Shown here: piece after piece, positions 1 to 7,283 of the stretch
Position numbering within the stretch: the first letter of the stretch is position 1
Layout: each line of letters opens with the position of its first letter
NCBI GenBank assembly: GCA_023416575.1
Contig: JAEZHL010000183.1
Span: 1-22,537 of the forward strand
DNA length: 22,537 nucleotides
Source of the DNA: Pseudomonadota bacterium
GTDB taxonomy: Bacteria; Pseudomonadota; Alphaproteobacteria; Rhizobiales; Hyphomicrobiaceae
Direction of reading: 5' to 3'
Position numbers and translations under genes: made by a program
Notes under the pieces: generated by a model
What the model saw: only the letters and a program-made list of their open reading frames with translations
The model's database searches: none
What the model was told of the DNA's origin: nothing

Positions 1-230
1 TAGAGAATGCCACCGACGAGGATCAGCAACCCGAGCAGGTTGGAGACGAAAATCCGGCGCAGCAGGCTGCCGGTGACGAGCCGGAATGCGCGGCTGCCAG
101 ACAGGCGCTCGCCCGCCATCGCAACGAACCGCCGGAAAGGCGCTGCGGCGCGGTGAACGCGCTGCATTACCTGCTTGGCAGTTCGCCACGGACTGTCACC
201 CAGTCCGGGCCGCTCCCATTCAACAGCCAT
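1..230 (-). CDS. chvG: Sensor histidine kinase ChvG (ExoS-like), N-terminal part, cut by window edge
   Basis: This is the first ~76 codons of a membrane sensor kinase; the rest lies outside the window. Read on the minus strand from ATG at 230, it gives a basic cytoplasmic tail of about 57 residues, then a hydrophobic segment beginning RRIFVSNLLGLLILVGGIL. That matches the first transmembrane helix of ChvG/ExoS proteins. The start lies 13 bases after the chvI stop, with a G-rich stretch just upstream. A second in-frame ATG at 167 would leave a shorter tail. ChvG phosphorylates ChvI and in rhizobia senses acidic or host-associated conditions at the inner membrane. The identification rests on this short segment plus the adjacent chvI. 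The kinase domain cannot be seen. Confidence 0.8.
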   Translation of the reverse strand, partial: MAVEWERPGLGDSPWRTAKQVMQRVHRAAAPFRRFVAMAGERLSGSRAFRLVTGSLLRRIFVSNLLGLLILVGGIL

Positions 231-243
231 GCACCCCCCGGGC

Positions 244-951
244 TCAAGCCTCCTTGAAGCGGTAGCCTACACCATAGAGCGTTTCGATGACGTCGAAATC
301 GTCGTCAGCTTGTTTGAACTTCTTACGCAATCTCTTGATGTGGCTATCGATTGTACGGTCGTCCACGTAGACCTGATCGTCGTAGGCGGCGTCCATCAGC
401 GCATCGCGCGTCTTCACCACGCCGGGCCGTGCTGCCAGCGCCTGCAGGATCAGAAATTCCGTCACTGTGAGCGTCACCGGCTTGCCATCCCAGTGGCAGG
501 TGTGGCGCTCGGGATCAAGACGCAGCTTGCCGCGCTCGAGCACGCGGGCCGTCTCGGCCTGCGGGCTGGTGCCGTCCTTGGGCTGGAAGCGGCGCAGGAC
601 AGCCTTGACGCGCTCCACCACCAGCCGCTGCGAGAACGGCTTCGCGATGTAGTCGTCTGCACCCATCTTGAGGCCGAACAGCTCGTCGATCTCTTCGTCC
701 TTTGAGGTGAGAAAGATGACGGGCATGTCCGACTGCTGGCGCACACGCCGCAACAGCTCCATGCCATCCATGCGCGGCATCTTGATATCGAAGATGCCGA
801 GATCGGCCGGCTCCTCGGTCAGTGCCTCGAGTGCGGATGCGCCGTCATTGTACGTTCGCACTTTATAGCCCTCTGCCTCGAGAGCCATTCTGAGCGAGGT
901 CAAGATGTTCCGCTCGTCATCGACGAGAGCAATCGTACTCTTTTCTTTCAT
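244..951 (-). CDS. chvI: Two-component response regulator ChvI (OmpR/PhoB family)
   Basis: DNA-binding response regulator partnered with the ChvG kinase encoded immediately downstream on the same strand. The 235-residue protein has an N-terminal receiver domain (about 1-120) with the acidic pair D11/D12, phosphoacceptor D55 in FDIKMPRMDG, T82 and K104 in KPFSQ. A winged-helix domain (about 140-235) ends with the typical DDRTIDSHIKRLRKKF recognition region and GVGYRF. The segment SKDEEIDELFGLKMGADD is nearly diagnostic for ChvI. In rhizobia and Agrobacterium this system controls envelope, exopolysaccharide and acid responses, and the gene sits near pckA as it does here. ATG at 951 is preceded by AAGAGG. 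The 159-base gap to the divergent gene holds a candidate promoter. Confidence 0.95.
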   Translation of the reverse strand: MKEKSTIALVDDERNILTSLRMALEAEGYKVRTYNDGASALEALTEEPADLGIFDIKMPRMDGMELLRRVRQQSDMPVIFLTSKDEEIDELFGLKMGADDYIAKPFSQRLVVERVKAVLRRFQPKDGTSPQAETARVLERGKLRLDPERHTCHWDGKPVTLTVTEFLILQALAARPGVVKTRDALMDAAYDDQVYVDDRTIDSHIKRLRKKFKQADDDFDVIETLYGVGYRFKEA

Positions 952-1050
952 CGCCTCTTGCCCCTGAACGGTCGCCTTGAGGCGGGCACTATGACCCGTT
1001 CTTGTGCGAATTGTGGCGGACTGGGCGGCGCGACCGGTTGTTAACCAGTT

Positions 1051-1079
1051 GAATAGGCCAGCAGCTGGGTCGACGCAAG
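1051..1079 (-). promoter_or_regulatory. Candidate sigma-70-type promoter of chvI
   Basis: On the minus strand, CTTGCG (1079-1074), a 17-base spacer and CTATTC (1056-1051) resemble the alphaproteobacterial CTTGAC / CTATAT pair at 4 of 6 positions each. It is about 100 bases upstream of the chvI ATG, in the gap between divergent genes. Weak matches of this kind are common, so this is only a candidate. Confidence 0.3.
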
Positions 1080-1110
1080 GTTGTTGCCAACTATGACTTG
1101 GAGCTCTGGC

Positions 1111-1851
1111 GTGACGAACGAAGTCGTGAACACCCCTAACGATCCGAGCCCCGCTGTCGATGCGCGCCAGATATTGCGCCGCGCTGGAAAGGCGGCTCTG
1201 GCGACCCTCGATCGCACCACGGGTTATCCCTACGCCTCATTGGTTAGCACAGCAACTGAGCCAAATGGCGCACCCATCCTGCTGCTCTCGCGCCTCGCGC
1301 TGCATACCCAGAACATCGAGGCAGACCCGCGCGCGAGCCTCCTCATCGAAGACGGCGCCGCCTCGGCCGATCCACTTGCAGCCGGGCGCATCACGCTTTT
1401 CGGCCGGATCGCGCGTGCGGTGAGCGAGACGGCCGAGCGGCGCTATTTGGCTGTGCACCCGTCGGCGGCCGCCTACGCCGGCTTTGGAGATTTCGACTTT
1501 TTCGTCTTCGAGATCGAGCGCGCGCATTACGTCGGCGGTTTCGGTCGCATCCGGTCGATCGGGGCCGACGAGCTGCTCACCGATGTGAGCGGCGCGGACA
1601 CTCTCGTCGCTGCCGAGCCAGCAATCCTCACAGCTCTCAATCGCGATGACGCAGAGAAGATTGCGCGGCTCGGAGCCTGGCTTTCCGGGGGGCAACAGGG
1701 GGCGTGGCGCGTGACCGGGATCGATCCGGCAGGCATTGACCTGATGCAGGGCGGTGACCGGTGCCGCTTCGTTTTTCCCGCGCCAGTCAAGGACATGGAC
1801 GAAATCCGGCACGCGGTGGCGATGGCGTTCGATGCGGCGGAAAGGACTTGA
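1111..1851 (+). CDS. HugZ-like pyridoxamine 5'-phosphate oxidase-fold protein with DUF2470 domain
   Basis: A soluble protein of about 246 residues with two parts. An N-terminal split-barrel flavin-reductase-type domain covers about 15-155 (ATLDRTTGYPYASLV is typical). A C-terminal DUF2470 domain covers about 165-240 (GIDPAGIDLMQGGDRCRFVFP). The family includes HugZ-type heme utilization proteins, but many members have no known substrate. The GTG at 1111 is chosen because GGAG sits 7 bases upstream. An in-frame ATG at 1093 (252 residues) and TTG at 1081 are possible but have poorer spacing. The usual H-M-N-x-D-H signature at the start of DUF2470 reads A175-L-N-R-D-D180 here, so both histidines are absent. 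It lies between chvI and pckA, divergent from the former. Heme degradation should not be assumed. Confidence 0.85.
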   Translation: MTNEVVNTPNDPSPAVDARQILRRAGKAALATLDRTTGYPYASLVSTATEPNGAPILLLSRLALHTQNIEADPRASLLIEDGAASADPLAAGRITLFGRIARAVSETAERRYLAVHPSAAAYAGFGDFDFFVFEIERAHYVGGFGRIRSIGADELLTDVSGADTLVAAEPAILTALNRDDAEKIARLGAWLSGGQQGAWRVTGIDPAGIDLMQGGDRCRFVFPAPVKDMDEIRHAVAMAFDAAERT

Positions 1852-2170
1852 ACCCGGAGCCGGACCTTGCCGTTTGGTGGCTATGATCTGGCACGCCCGC
1901 CTGCCTGCCGTGCGTTCCGGTCGCGGGCGTAAGCTGTAGCTGCTCCAGGTTAATGTATACGACAGATCTTTTCCGCACTTCTAGTTTATGCCCTATCACA
2001 AAGGCCATGCCTTTCGAGGCGGCTTGCGATCGATCCTTGGCGCCCCCAGGTCGGCAGACCTTCCGGCGCGAAGGTTCAGGGCTGCTCTTTTGAGCCTGGC
2101 GGCGGTTGGTCGTAAGGTTTCAGTCCGGCGATGCCGACGGAGCCTTTCAACGGACGATTGAAGGAAGACG
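1852..2170 (+). promoter_or_regulatory. 319-base leader upstream of pckA; no gene seen
   Basis: No convincing gene or RNA is visible here. Two small hairpins compete for the same bases: AGGTC/GACCT (2048-2052 with 2057-2061) and ACCTTC/GAAGGT (2058-2063 with 2070-2075). A further short stem GCTC-TTTT-GAGC lies around 2084-2095. A TATAC-containing segment lies near 1956 without a good -35 partner. The length suggests a regulated promoter or structured 5' leader for pckA, but no known riboswitch or operator was recognised. Confidence 0.35.
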
Positions 2171-3751
2171 ATGAAGGCAGACCTGTTTCCCCTGGCGAGT
2201 GCGCAGGCCGTTCACAGGAACAATCCCAGCGTCGAGCTGATCGAGCTCGCGATCAGGCGGGGCGAAGGCAGGCTCGCCTCCACCGGCGCGCTGGCGGTCG
2301 AGACCGGGGCCTTCACGGGGCGGTCCGCCCAGGACAAGTTCACCGTTCGCGATGCCGTGACGGACGGCACGATCTGGTGGGACAATAACAAGGCGATGAC
2401 ACGCGAGCAGTTCGATCTGCTCCACCAGGATTTCCTGGACCACAGCAGGGGCCGCGAGCTGTTCGTGCAGGATCTCTTCGCGGGCGCAGCGCCGGCGAGC
2501 CGGCTCAATGTCCGCGTGGTGTGCGAGTATGCTTGGCATGCGCTCTTCATCCGCTACCTGCTGCGGCGGCCCGAAGCGAACGAGCTCGATGGATTTCTGC
2601 CAGGATTCACGGTCGTCGACCTGCCGAGCTTCCGTGCCGATCCCAAACGCCATGGCACCCGTTCGGAGACCGTGATCGCGTGTGACTTCACGCGCAAGCT
2701 CGTGCTGATCGGTGGCACGTCATACGCCGGCGAGATGAAGAAGTCGGTCTTTTCGTACCTCAACTTCGTGCTTCCGGCGCAGAACACCCTGCCGATGCAT
2801 TGCTCGGCCAATGTCGGTGAAACGTCCGCCGTCTTCTTCGGCCTGTCCGGGACCGGCAAGACCACGCTTTCGGCCGATCCCAAACGCACGCTTCTGGGCG
2901 ATGACGAGCACGGCTGGTCGGACGAGGGCATCTTCAATTTCGAAGGTGGCTGCTACGCCAAGACCATCAGGCTCTCAGCCGAGGCTGAGCCGGAGATCTG
3001 GGCGGCCTCGAATCGCTTCGGATCGCTGCTCGAGAACGTGGTGTTGAAACCCGGCACGGCTGAGCCCGACTTCGACGATGCGCGCCTGACGGAGAACACG
3101 CGGTCCGCCTACCCGCTGGATTTTATCAGCAACGCCAGCGCCACCGGACGGGCAGGGCACCCCAAGAACATCGTCATGCTGGCCGCCGACGCCTTCGGTG
3201 TCCTGCCGCCAATCGCGAAGCTGACGCCGAGTCAGGCGATGTATCACTTCCTTTCCGGCTACACCGCCAAGGTTGCCGGCACCGAGAAGGGCATGGGCTC
3301 CGAGCCGCAAGCCACCTTCTCCGCCTGCTTCGGCGCTCCCTTCATGCCGCGGCATCCGAGCGTCTACGGCAACCTGTTGCGTGAGCTCGTCGCCAAGCAC
3401 GATGTCGATTGCTGGCTGGTGAACACCGGTTGGACGGGCGGCAAGTACGGCGTCGGCAGCAGGATGCCGATCCACGCCACCCGCGCGCTCCTCGACGCGG
3501 CCCTCTCCGGCGCGCTCAAGGGGCAGCCGATGCGGACCGATCCCACCTTCGGGTTCCAGGTGCCGCTCTCCTTGCCGGGGGTCGACAGCAAGATCCTGAA
3601 TCCGCGTGAGACCTGGGCCGATCCCGCCGCCTACGACGCCCAGGCGCGGGCGCTTGTCGAAATGTTCAATAAGAACTTCAGCAAGTTCGAAAGCCACGTC
3701 GATGCCGACGTGAAGGCGGCGGCACCCGTCCTCAAAGACGCGGCGGAGTAA
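2171..3751 (+). CDS. pckA: Phosphoenolpyruvate carboxykinase (ATP)
   Basis: Converts oxaloacetate and ATP to phosphoenolpyruvate, CO2 and ADP, the committed step of gluconeogenesis from TCA-cycle intermediates. The enzyme is cytosolic. The 526-residue protein is of normal family length. It contains the nucleotide-binding P-loop G224-LSGTGKTTL, the following LLGDDEHGW segment with metal-binding acidic residues, the ETGAFTGRSAQDKF substrate region near the N-terminus (about 44-57) and the NTGWTGG segment toward the C-terminus. ATG at 2171 is preceded by AAGGAAG at a good distance. In rhizobia pckA lies near chvI, consistent with the neighbourhood here. The unusually long leader suggests its own promoter and regulation. 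Confidence 0.98.
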   Translation: MKADLFPLASAQAVHRNNPSVELIELAIRRGEGRLASTGALAVETGAFTGRSAQDKFTVRDAVTDGTIWWDNNKAMTREQFDLLHQDFLDHSRGRELFVQDLFAGAAPASRLNVRVVCEYAWHALFIRYLLRRPEANELDGFLPGFTVVDLPSFRADPKRHGTRSETVIACDFTRKLVLIGGTSYAGEMKKSVFSYLNFVLPAQNTLPMHCSANVGETSAVFFGLSGTGKTTLSADPKRTLLGDDEHGWSDEGIFNFEGGCYAKTIRLSAEAEPEIWAASNRFGSLLENVVLKPGTAEPDFDDARLTENTRSAYPLDFISNASATGRAGHPKNIVMLAADAFGVLPPIAKLTPSQAMYHFLSGYTAKVAGTEKGMGSEPQATFSACFGAPFMPRHPSVYGNLLRELVAKHDVDCWLVNTGWTGGKYGVGSRMPIHATRALLDAALSGALKGQPMRTDPTFGFQVPLSLPGVDSKILNPRETWADPAAYDAQARALVEMFNKNFSKFESHVDADVKAAAPVLKDAAE

Positions 3752-3768
3752 CGGCTTCAGACGACATC

Positions 3769-3794
3769 AACCCTCTCCCTTGCGGGGGAGGGTT
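3769..3794. repeat. Palindromic intergenic repeat / bidirectional terminator candidate
   Basis: An 11-bp stem (3769-3779 with 3784-3794, one T-G wobble) closes a TTGC loop, placed between the convergent pckA and PcfJ-like genes. Read on the minus strand in one frame, the flank encodes APHPEPSPARERV. That is the familiar spurious translation of a GC-rich palindromic repeat scattered through many proteobacterial genomes. No T-run follows on either strand, so if it terminates transcription it is not a textbook intrinsic terminator. Confidence 0.6.
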
Positions 3795-3905
3795 CTGGAT
3801 GGGGTGCCAAGATCACGGGCCCGTTGCCCGCTGCCCCATCCGCGCCTGCGGCGGCCGCATGCCCTCCTGGCCAATGTGCTTCAATTGAGGCTGCAACTCG
3901 GCCCT

Positions 3906-5138
3906 TCAGGTCGTTGCGCCAGCACCTTCCCGGGCTGTCGGATCGAGGCTTGCGGCGGCGGGCCTGGCCCGGGTCCGCGTCGATGGCGCACGCCGGCCGC
4001 GCAGCCGGTCGAGATCCTTCGCCAGTCGATCGAAATTCTCCCGATCGTCGGGATCGAGGACGTCGAGATACGGCTTCCACAGTGTCCGCCAAGCGCGGCG
4101 CCGGGCGGCGGCATTGATCACCTGCGGCGGGGCCGGGTTGAGCTGCTGACTTCCAATCCATGCGTATGCCGCGCGCCAGATCTCGGAGTTCACACGCTTG
4201 TTGCGCGGCCCCCTGAGCTGCACGATCGTCGGCAGGTTGGGCTCGATGGGATGCGCTCCGATCTCGACATCTGCCACCGGGATACCGTCCTGGCGAATGC
4301 TGAAGACATAGCTGACCCCCGCTTCGAGCTTCTCGGCGAACGCATCGAGGCAATTGTCCATGACCTCGCTCTCGGTCACGAAGTCGCCGACCTCCCGCAG
4401 CTCTACGAAATCGTAGCCCAGCATCGAGCCCTCGATGAGCCACTGCCTGCGGTCAAGCGCAGCCAGTGCCAGCGACATCCGCACCCGCTTGCGCCAGGCG
4501 GTCAGCTCGTCGAAGGCGCGGCGTGGGCTCATCGCCGGCGTCCACGGCCGGCGCAATAGCCGGCCGCCAAGCGTATCGGGATGACGGGCGAACCAAGCCC
4601 AGGCCGCGACGTACGGCAATGCCGGATCGGTGATCAGCGGCGCATGAAAGCGGTCGTGCTTGGCGACCCAAAGGGCAAAATCCGGTCCGCAGGTACGATA
4701 GGCTTGCAGGACGCGTTCCAGCCACTTCGCGGAGATCTGTGCGCTCGGCATCAGGTTGACGATGCGCGCGGCAAACGCGGGATCGTCGGGGAGGCGCTCG
4801 AGCTTCTTCTTGAAGGCCTGCGGGGGAAGCCGACGCATCCACCACGGCAGCCCCACTGCCCGCGCGGCTTCCCTCAGCCGCGATCCCGAAGTCAGGTGTG
4901 CGGCGGCCTCGCGACGCGATTCGACCGTGCCATACCCGGTCGCTAGCGCGAATAGAAGGCCGGGAAATGCGTCGGCGAGATCCTCGAAACAGGTCGAACG
5001 GCTGGCGACCTCGGCAACTTTCTGGCGAAACGGCGCGTGGAAAGATTGCATGAGGTGCGTGCGGCGGACCTCGGGATCGGCCGTGGCGGCCACGGGCCGC
5101 TGACCTTGCCGGCTTGCTGTTGGGCTTTTGCGACGCAT
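3906..5138 (-). CDS. PcfJ-like domain protein of unknown function
   Basis: A 410-residue protein without signal peptide or membrane segment. The central to C-terminal part resembles the PcfJ-like family: DNC263-LDAF, then GVSYVFSIRQDG (about 274-285), VADVEIG and a VQLRGPRNKRV segment (about 306-316). PcfJ is named from a conjugative plasmid, but chromosomal homologues exist and no activity is established. The tail from about residue 380 is Arg/Ala-rich and probably disordered. ATG at 5138 is chosen because GGGAGGT stands 7 bases upstream; the GTG at 5156 falls before that ribosome site. A 7-bp hairpin abuts the ribosome site. It is on the same strand as the IalB-family gene but 231 bases away, so co-transcription is uncertain. 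The family assignment is by recall of motif pattern and is tentative. Confidence 0.8.
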   Translation of the reverse strand: MRRKSPTASRQGQRPVAATADPEVRRTHLMQSFHAPFRQKVAEVASRSTCFEDLADAFPGLLFALATGYGTVESRREAAAHLTSGSRLREAARAVGLPWWMRRLPPQAFKKKLERLPDDPAFAARIVNLMPSAQISAKWLERVLQAYRTCGPDFALWVAKHDRFHAPLITDPALPYVAAWAWFARHPDTLGGRLLRRPWTPAMSPRRAFDELTAWRKRVRMSLALAALDRRQWLIEGSMLGYDFVELREVGDFVTESEVMDNCLDAFAEKLEAGVSYVFSIRQDGIPVADVEIGAHPIEPNLPTIVQLRGPRNKRVNSEIWRAAYAWIGSQQLNPAPPQVINAAARRRAWRTLWKPYLDVLDPDDRENFDRLAKDLDRLRGRRAPSTRTRARPAAASLDPTAREGAGATT

Positions 5139-5152
5139 GTACGTGACCTCCC

Positions 5153-5173
5153 GCACGGCCTTCGTAGCCGTGC
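5153..5173 (-). promoter_or_regulatory. Hairpin directly 5' of the PcfJ-like gene's ribosome binding site
   Basis: GCACGGC (5153-5159) and GCCGTGC (5167-5173) form a perfect 7-bp stem with a 7-base loop. On the minus-strand transcript it ends at the base before the GGGAGGT ribosome site (5152-5146), 14 bases before the ATG. It could stabilise the 5' end or affect initiation. The rest of the 5174-5369 gap shows no gene. Confidence 0.45.
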
Positions 5174-5369
5174 AAGATGGCGGAAGGCAGGAGAAACCGT
5201 GCTGCTGCTGGCGGTTTTGCGTCCGTTAAGCGGTAGGTTGCGGCAATTACATGGCAGACCAAGTGCTGCGGCCGATGATCGGCAGATAGCAGCAGCCCAT
5301 CTGTGCCGCAGTGCGTCGGCCTCGATCTACTTTGCGCGCCCCGGCTGAAGCTGGTCCGCGAAGCGGCAA

Positions 5370-5918
5370 CTACTGTAGCGCTGCCAGTGCCTTGTCGAAT
5401 CCTGCAAGCGAGATCGGAATGCCGATCCCCGCTTCCTCGGTCTGGAAGATGATGAAGATCGCCGTCTTCCCGGTCTTGAGCTGCTCGACCAGCTTGTCCT
5501 CGGCGACGACCTGCGCGTAACAGGCGAACGCGTGGCAGCGCAGGAAGGGCGCGTGACCGACGTCCTTGCCGTCGATCTTCAGGCCCAGTCCCGGTGGCAG
5601 CAGCACGCCGACGGGGGCGAACACGCGGAGCACGCGTGTGCCGTTGGAGAATTTCTGGAAATAGACGGTCAGGCCGACGTTGTTGCGATCCTCGGCCGTC
5701 ACGCTCTGTACCAGCGCGCAAGTCTCGAGCTTCGAGCCGGGGGCAGGGGGCTTGCACACGACCTGCCAGTCTCCGTGCTGCGCCTTGACGGTGCCGTCCG
5801 GGGCCTGAGCGGACGCCGGCGCCCCGAGCGCGGCAACTAGACACGCCAACATGACAGCAGCGGTGGCCTTGATGACGCCGGCCCTGGGCAGCTTCCTAGT
5901 CGCGACGGTCGTGTCCAC
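5370..5918 (-). CDS. Invasion-associated locus B (IalB) family exported protein
   Basis: A 182-residue periplasmic protein of the IalB family, first linked to erythrocyte invasion in Bartonella but present in many free-living Hyphomicrobiales, where its role is unknown. A signal peptide covers about 1-38 (basic start, hydrophobic core, cleavage near ASA-QA). The mature domain begins with the family hallmark HGDWQVVCKPP, followed by ETCALVQ and LRCHAFACYAQ. The four cysteines probably form two disulfides. The C-terminal half holds the alternating-hydrophobic GKTAIFIIFQ and GIPISLAGFDKALAAL segments typical of the family. The start is GTG at 5918 with GAGAGG 6 bases upstream; no better in-frame ATG exists at the N-terminus. 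It is divergent from the oxidase operon. A 7-bp hairpin lies just ahead of its ribosome site. Confidence 0.9.
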   Translation of the reverse strand: MDTTVATRKLPRAGVIKATAAVMLACLVAALGAPASAQAPDGTVKAQHGDWQVVCKPPAPGSKLETCALVQSVTAEDRNNVGLTVYFQKFSNGTRVLRVFAPVGVLLPPGLGLKIDGKDVGHAPFLRCHAFACYAQVVAEDKLVEQLKTGKTAIFIIFQTEEAGIGIPISLAGFDKALAALQ

Positions 5919-6224
5919 CCGCAGCCTCTCATGATCTGCGCCGTCGGGCGCAGGAATTGTCGTATCTGAAGTTGATCAGACCCAAGCCCGTCTTGCCGAG
6001 GATTAGGGCCAAAGTGGGACTGGCATAGCGGTGTATTAAACGGTGCCGGCGGACGCGGGTGAACGACTTGTGGTCCGCCGACGCGTCACGCGTGGAAATG
6101 CCGCATAACCGGGCGCTTGAGACATTTGCGACCATTGTGTTCTGTCACGGCCTCGCTACGGTGGCGGCCGGACTATCGGGCTAAATGCCTCCGCACGGGC
6201 ATCGCGGGACGCTGGGAGCAACGA
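5919..6224. promoter_or_regulatory. 306-base divergent intergenic region between ialB-family gene and coxB
   Basis: No gene is supported here. It holds a perfect 7-bp hairpin CTGCGCC/GGCGCAG with a 4-base loop (5936-5953), just upstream of the IalB-family ribosome site (5930-5925) on the minus strand. It also holds an 8-bp inverted repeat CGGCGGAC/GTCCGCCG (6047-6054 with 6073-6080) and a tandem ACGCGT-C-ACGCGT (6081-6093). The latter two could be operator sites for the oxidase operon. No confident -35/-10 pair was found. The region must carry promoters for both directions. Confidence 0.4.
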
Positions 6225-7235
6225 ATGGGCAAGTCGAGCTGGGGTTTCGGGACGCTGTTTTCAATCCTTGCGTTCGCGCTCCTGGGGGCGACATCTGCAT
6301 TGGCGGGGTTTGGACAGCCGTCGCCGGGGCAGATGGGAATGCAAGAGGCGGTGACAGAGGTCGCTCACGGCATTCATAGTTTTCATGATTTGGTGAATTA
6401 CATCATCATCGCCATCGCCATTTTCGTTGGCGTGCTGATGCTGGTGGTGATCTTCCGCTTCAATGCGAAGTCGAATCCGACGCCATCGCGCACCACGCAT
6501 CACACGATGCTGGAGGTGGCTTGGACGGTGGTCCCGATCCTGGTCCTGGTCGTGATCGCGATTCCCTCCTTCAAGCTGCTCTATCTGCAGTACAGCTATC
6601 CGAAGCCGGACCTGACCATTAAGGCCGTGGGAAACACGTGGTTCTGGGAACACGAGTATCCTGACCAGGGCGGCTTCCGCGTTACCTCGAACGTGGTGCG
6701 CGACGAGGACCTGCTGCGGAAGGAGCTTGGCCAGGAGGAGTTCAACAAGCGCTACGGCAATCTCTCCGGTGCAGCGCTGTCGCGTCAGCTCCACGCTGAT
6801 GCTGCGCCCCTCTGGCATAAGAGCGGCCAGCCGCGTCTGCTTTCGGTCGACAACGAGATCGCCGTGCCGGTGAACAAGGTGGTGCACGTGCTCGTCACCG
6901 CTAACGACGTCATCCATAACTGGACCATTCCGTCGTTCGGCTCGAAGGTCGACGCCGTCCCGGGCCGCATCACGGCGACCTGGTTCAAGGCTGAGCGGCC
7001 TGGCGTCTACTACGGCCAGTGCTCGGAGCTCTGCGGGAAGGACCACGCCTTCATGCCGATCGCGGTTCGCGTCGTCAGTGAGGAGGCGTTCAAAAACTGG
7101 GTCGAGGCGGCGAAGGCGAGAGAATGGGACCGTGCGCGCAGCATCCTGCATGCTGCGACCGAGTCGCCGGCCGATGCCGGCAAGGTTGCGGCGGCTGCGG
7201 CGGATGCCGTCGCGGGCGCAACTGGACAAAACTGA
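6225..7235 (+). CDS. coxB: Cytochrome c oxidase subunit II (aa3-type)
   Basis: Carries the binuclear CuA centre that accepts electrons from cytochrome c at the periplasmic face. The 336-residue protein has a signal peptide (about 1-27, ending ALA-GF) and two transmembrane helices (about 55-77 and 98-123). The C-terminal cupredoxin domain has CuA ligands H231 (in IHNW), C266, E268, C270, H274 and M277 (C-S-E-L-C-G-K-D-H-A-F-M). An insert of some tens of residues around 165-205 (DEDLLRKELGQEEF onward) separates helix 2 from the cupredoxin fold. ATG at 6225 follows GGGAG by 6 bases; the frame can be extended upstream only through TTG at 6117 without support. It is the first gene of the oxidase operon; coxA starts 48 bases downstream. 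Confidence 0.97.
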   Translation: MGKSSWGFGTLFSILAFALLGATSALAGFGQPSPGQMGMQEAVTEVAHGIHSFHDLVNYIIIAIAIFVGVLMLVVIFRFNAKSNPTPSRTTHHTMLEVAWTVVPILVLVVIAIPSFKLLYLQYSYPKPDLTIKAVGNTWFWEHEYPDQGGFRVTSNVVRDEDLLRKELGQEEFNKRYGNLSGAALSRQLHADAAPLWHKSGQPRLLSVDNEIAVPVNKVVHVLVTANDVIHNWTIPSFGSKVDAVPGRITATWFKAERPGVYYGQCSELCGKDHAFMPIAVRVVSEEAFKNWVEAAKAREWDRARSILHAATESPADAGKVAAAAADAVAGATGQN

Positions 7236-7283
7236 TCGCCGCACGCGGCGCGAGATACGATTCGAGGGAAAAGGTGACTGCAA

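Noticed and set aside
1840..1870. tRNA-like string (GGACTTGAACCC, resembling the complement of a T-arm)
   Set aside because: No acceptor, anticodon or D-arm pairing can be drawn around it on either strand; the T-stem itself does not close.
3757..4443. Minus-strand open frame ending in PHPEPSPARER
   Set aside because: The end is the translated palindromic repeat and the rest is an off-frame reading of the PcfJ-like gene.
4453..5844. Minus-strand open frame spanning the IalB-family and PcfJ-like genes in another frame
   Set aside because: It is an alternative frame of both real genes. The real frames carry signal peptide, cysteine and domain motifs; this one is Arg/Ala-rich without motifs.
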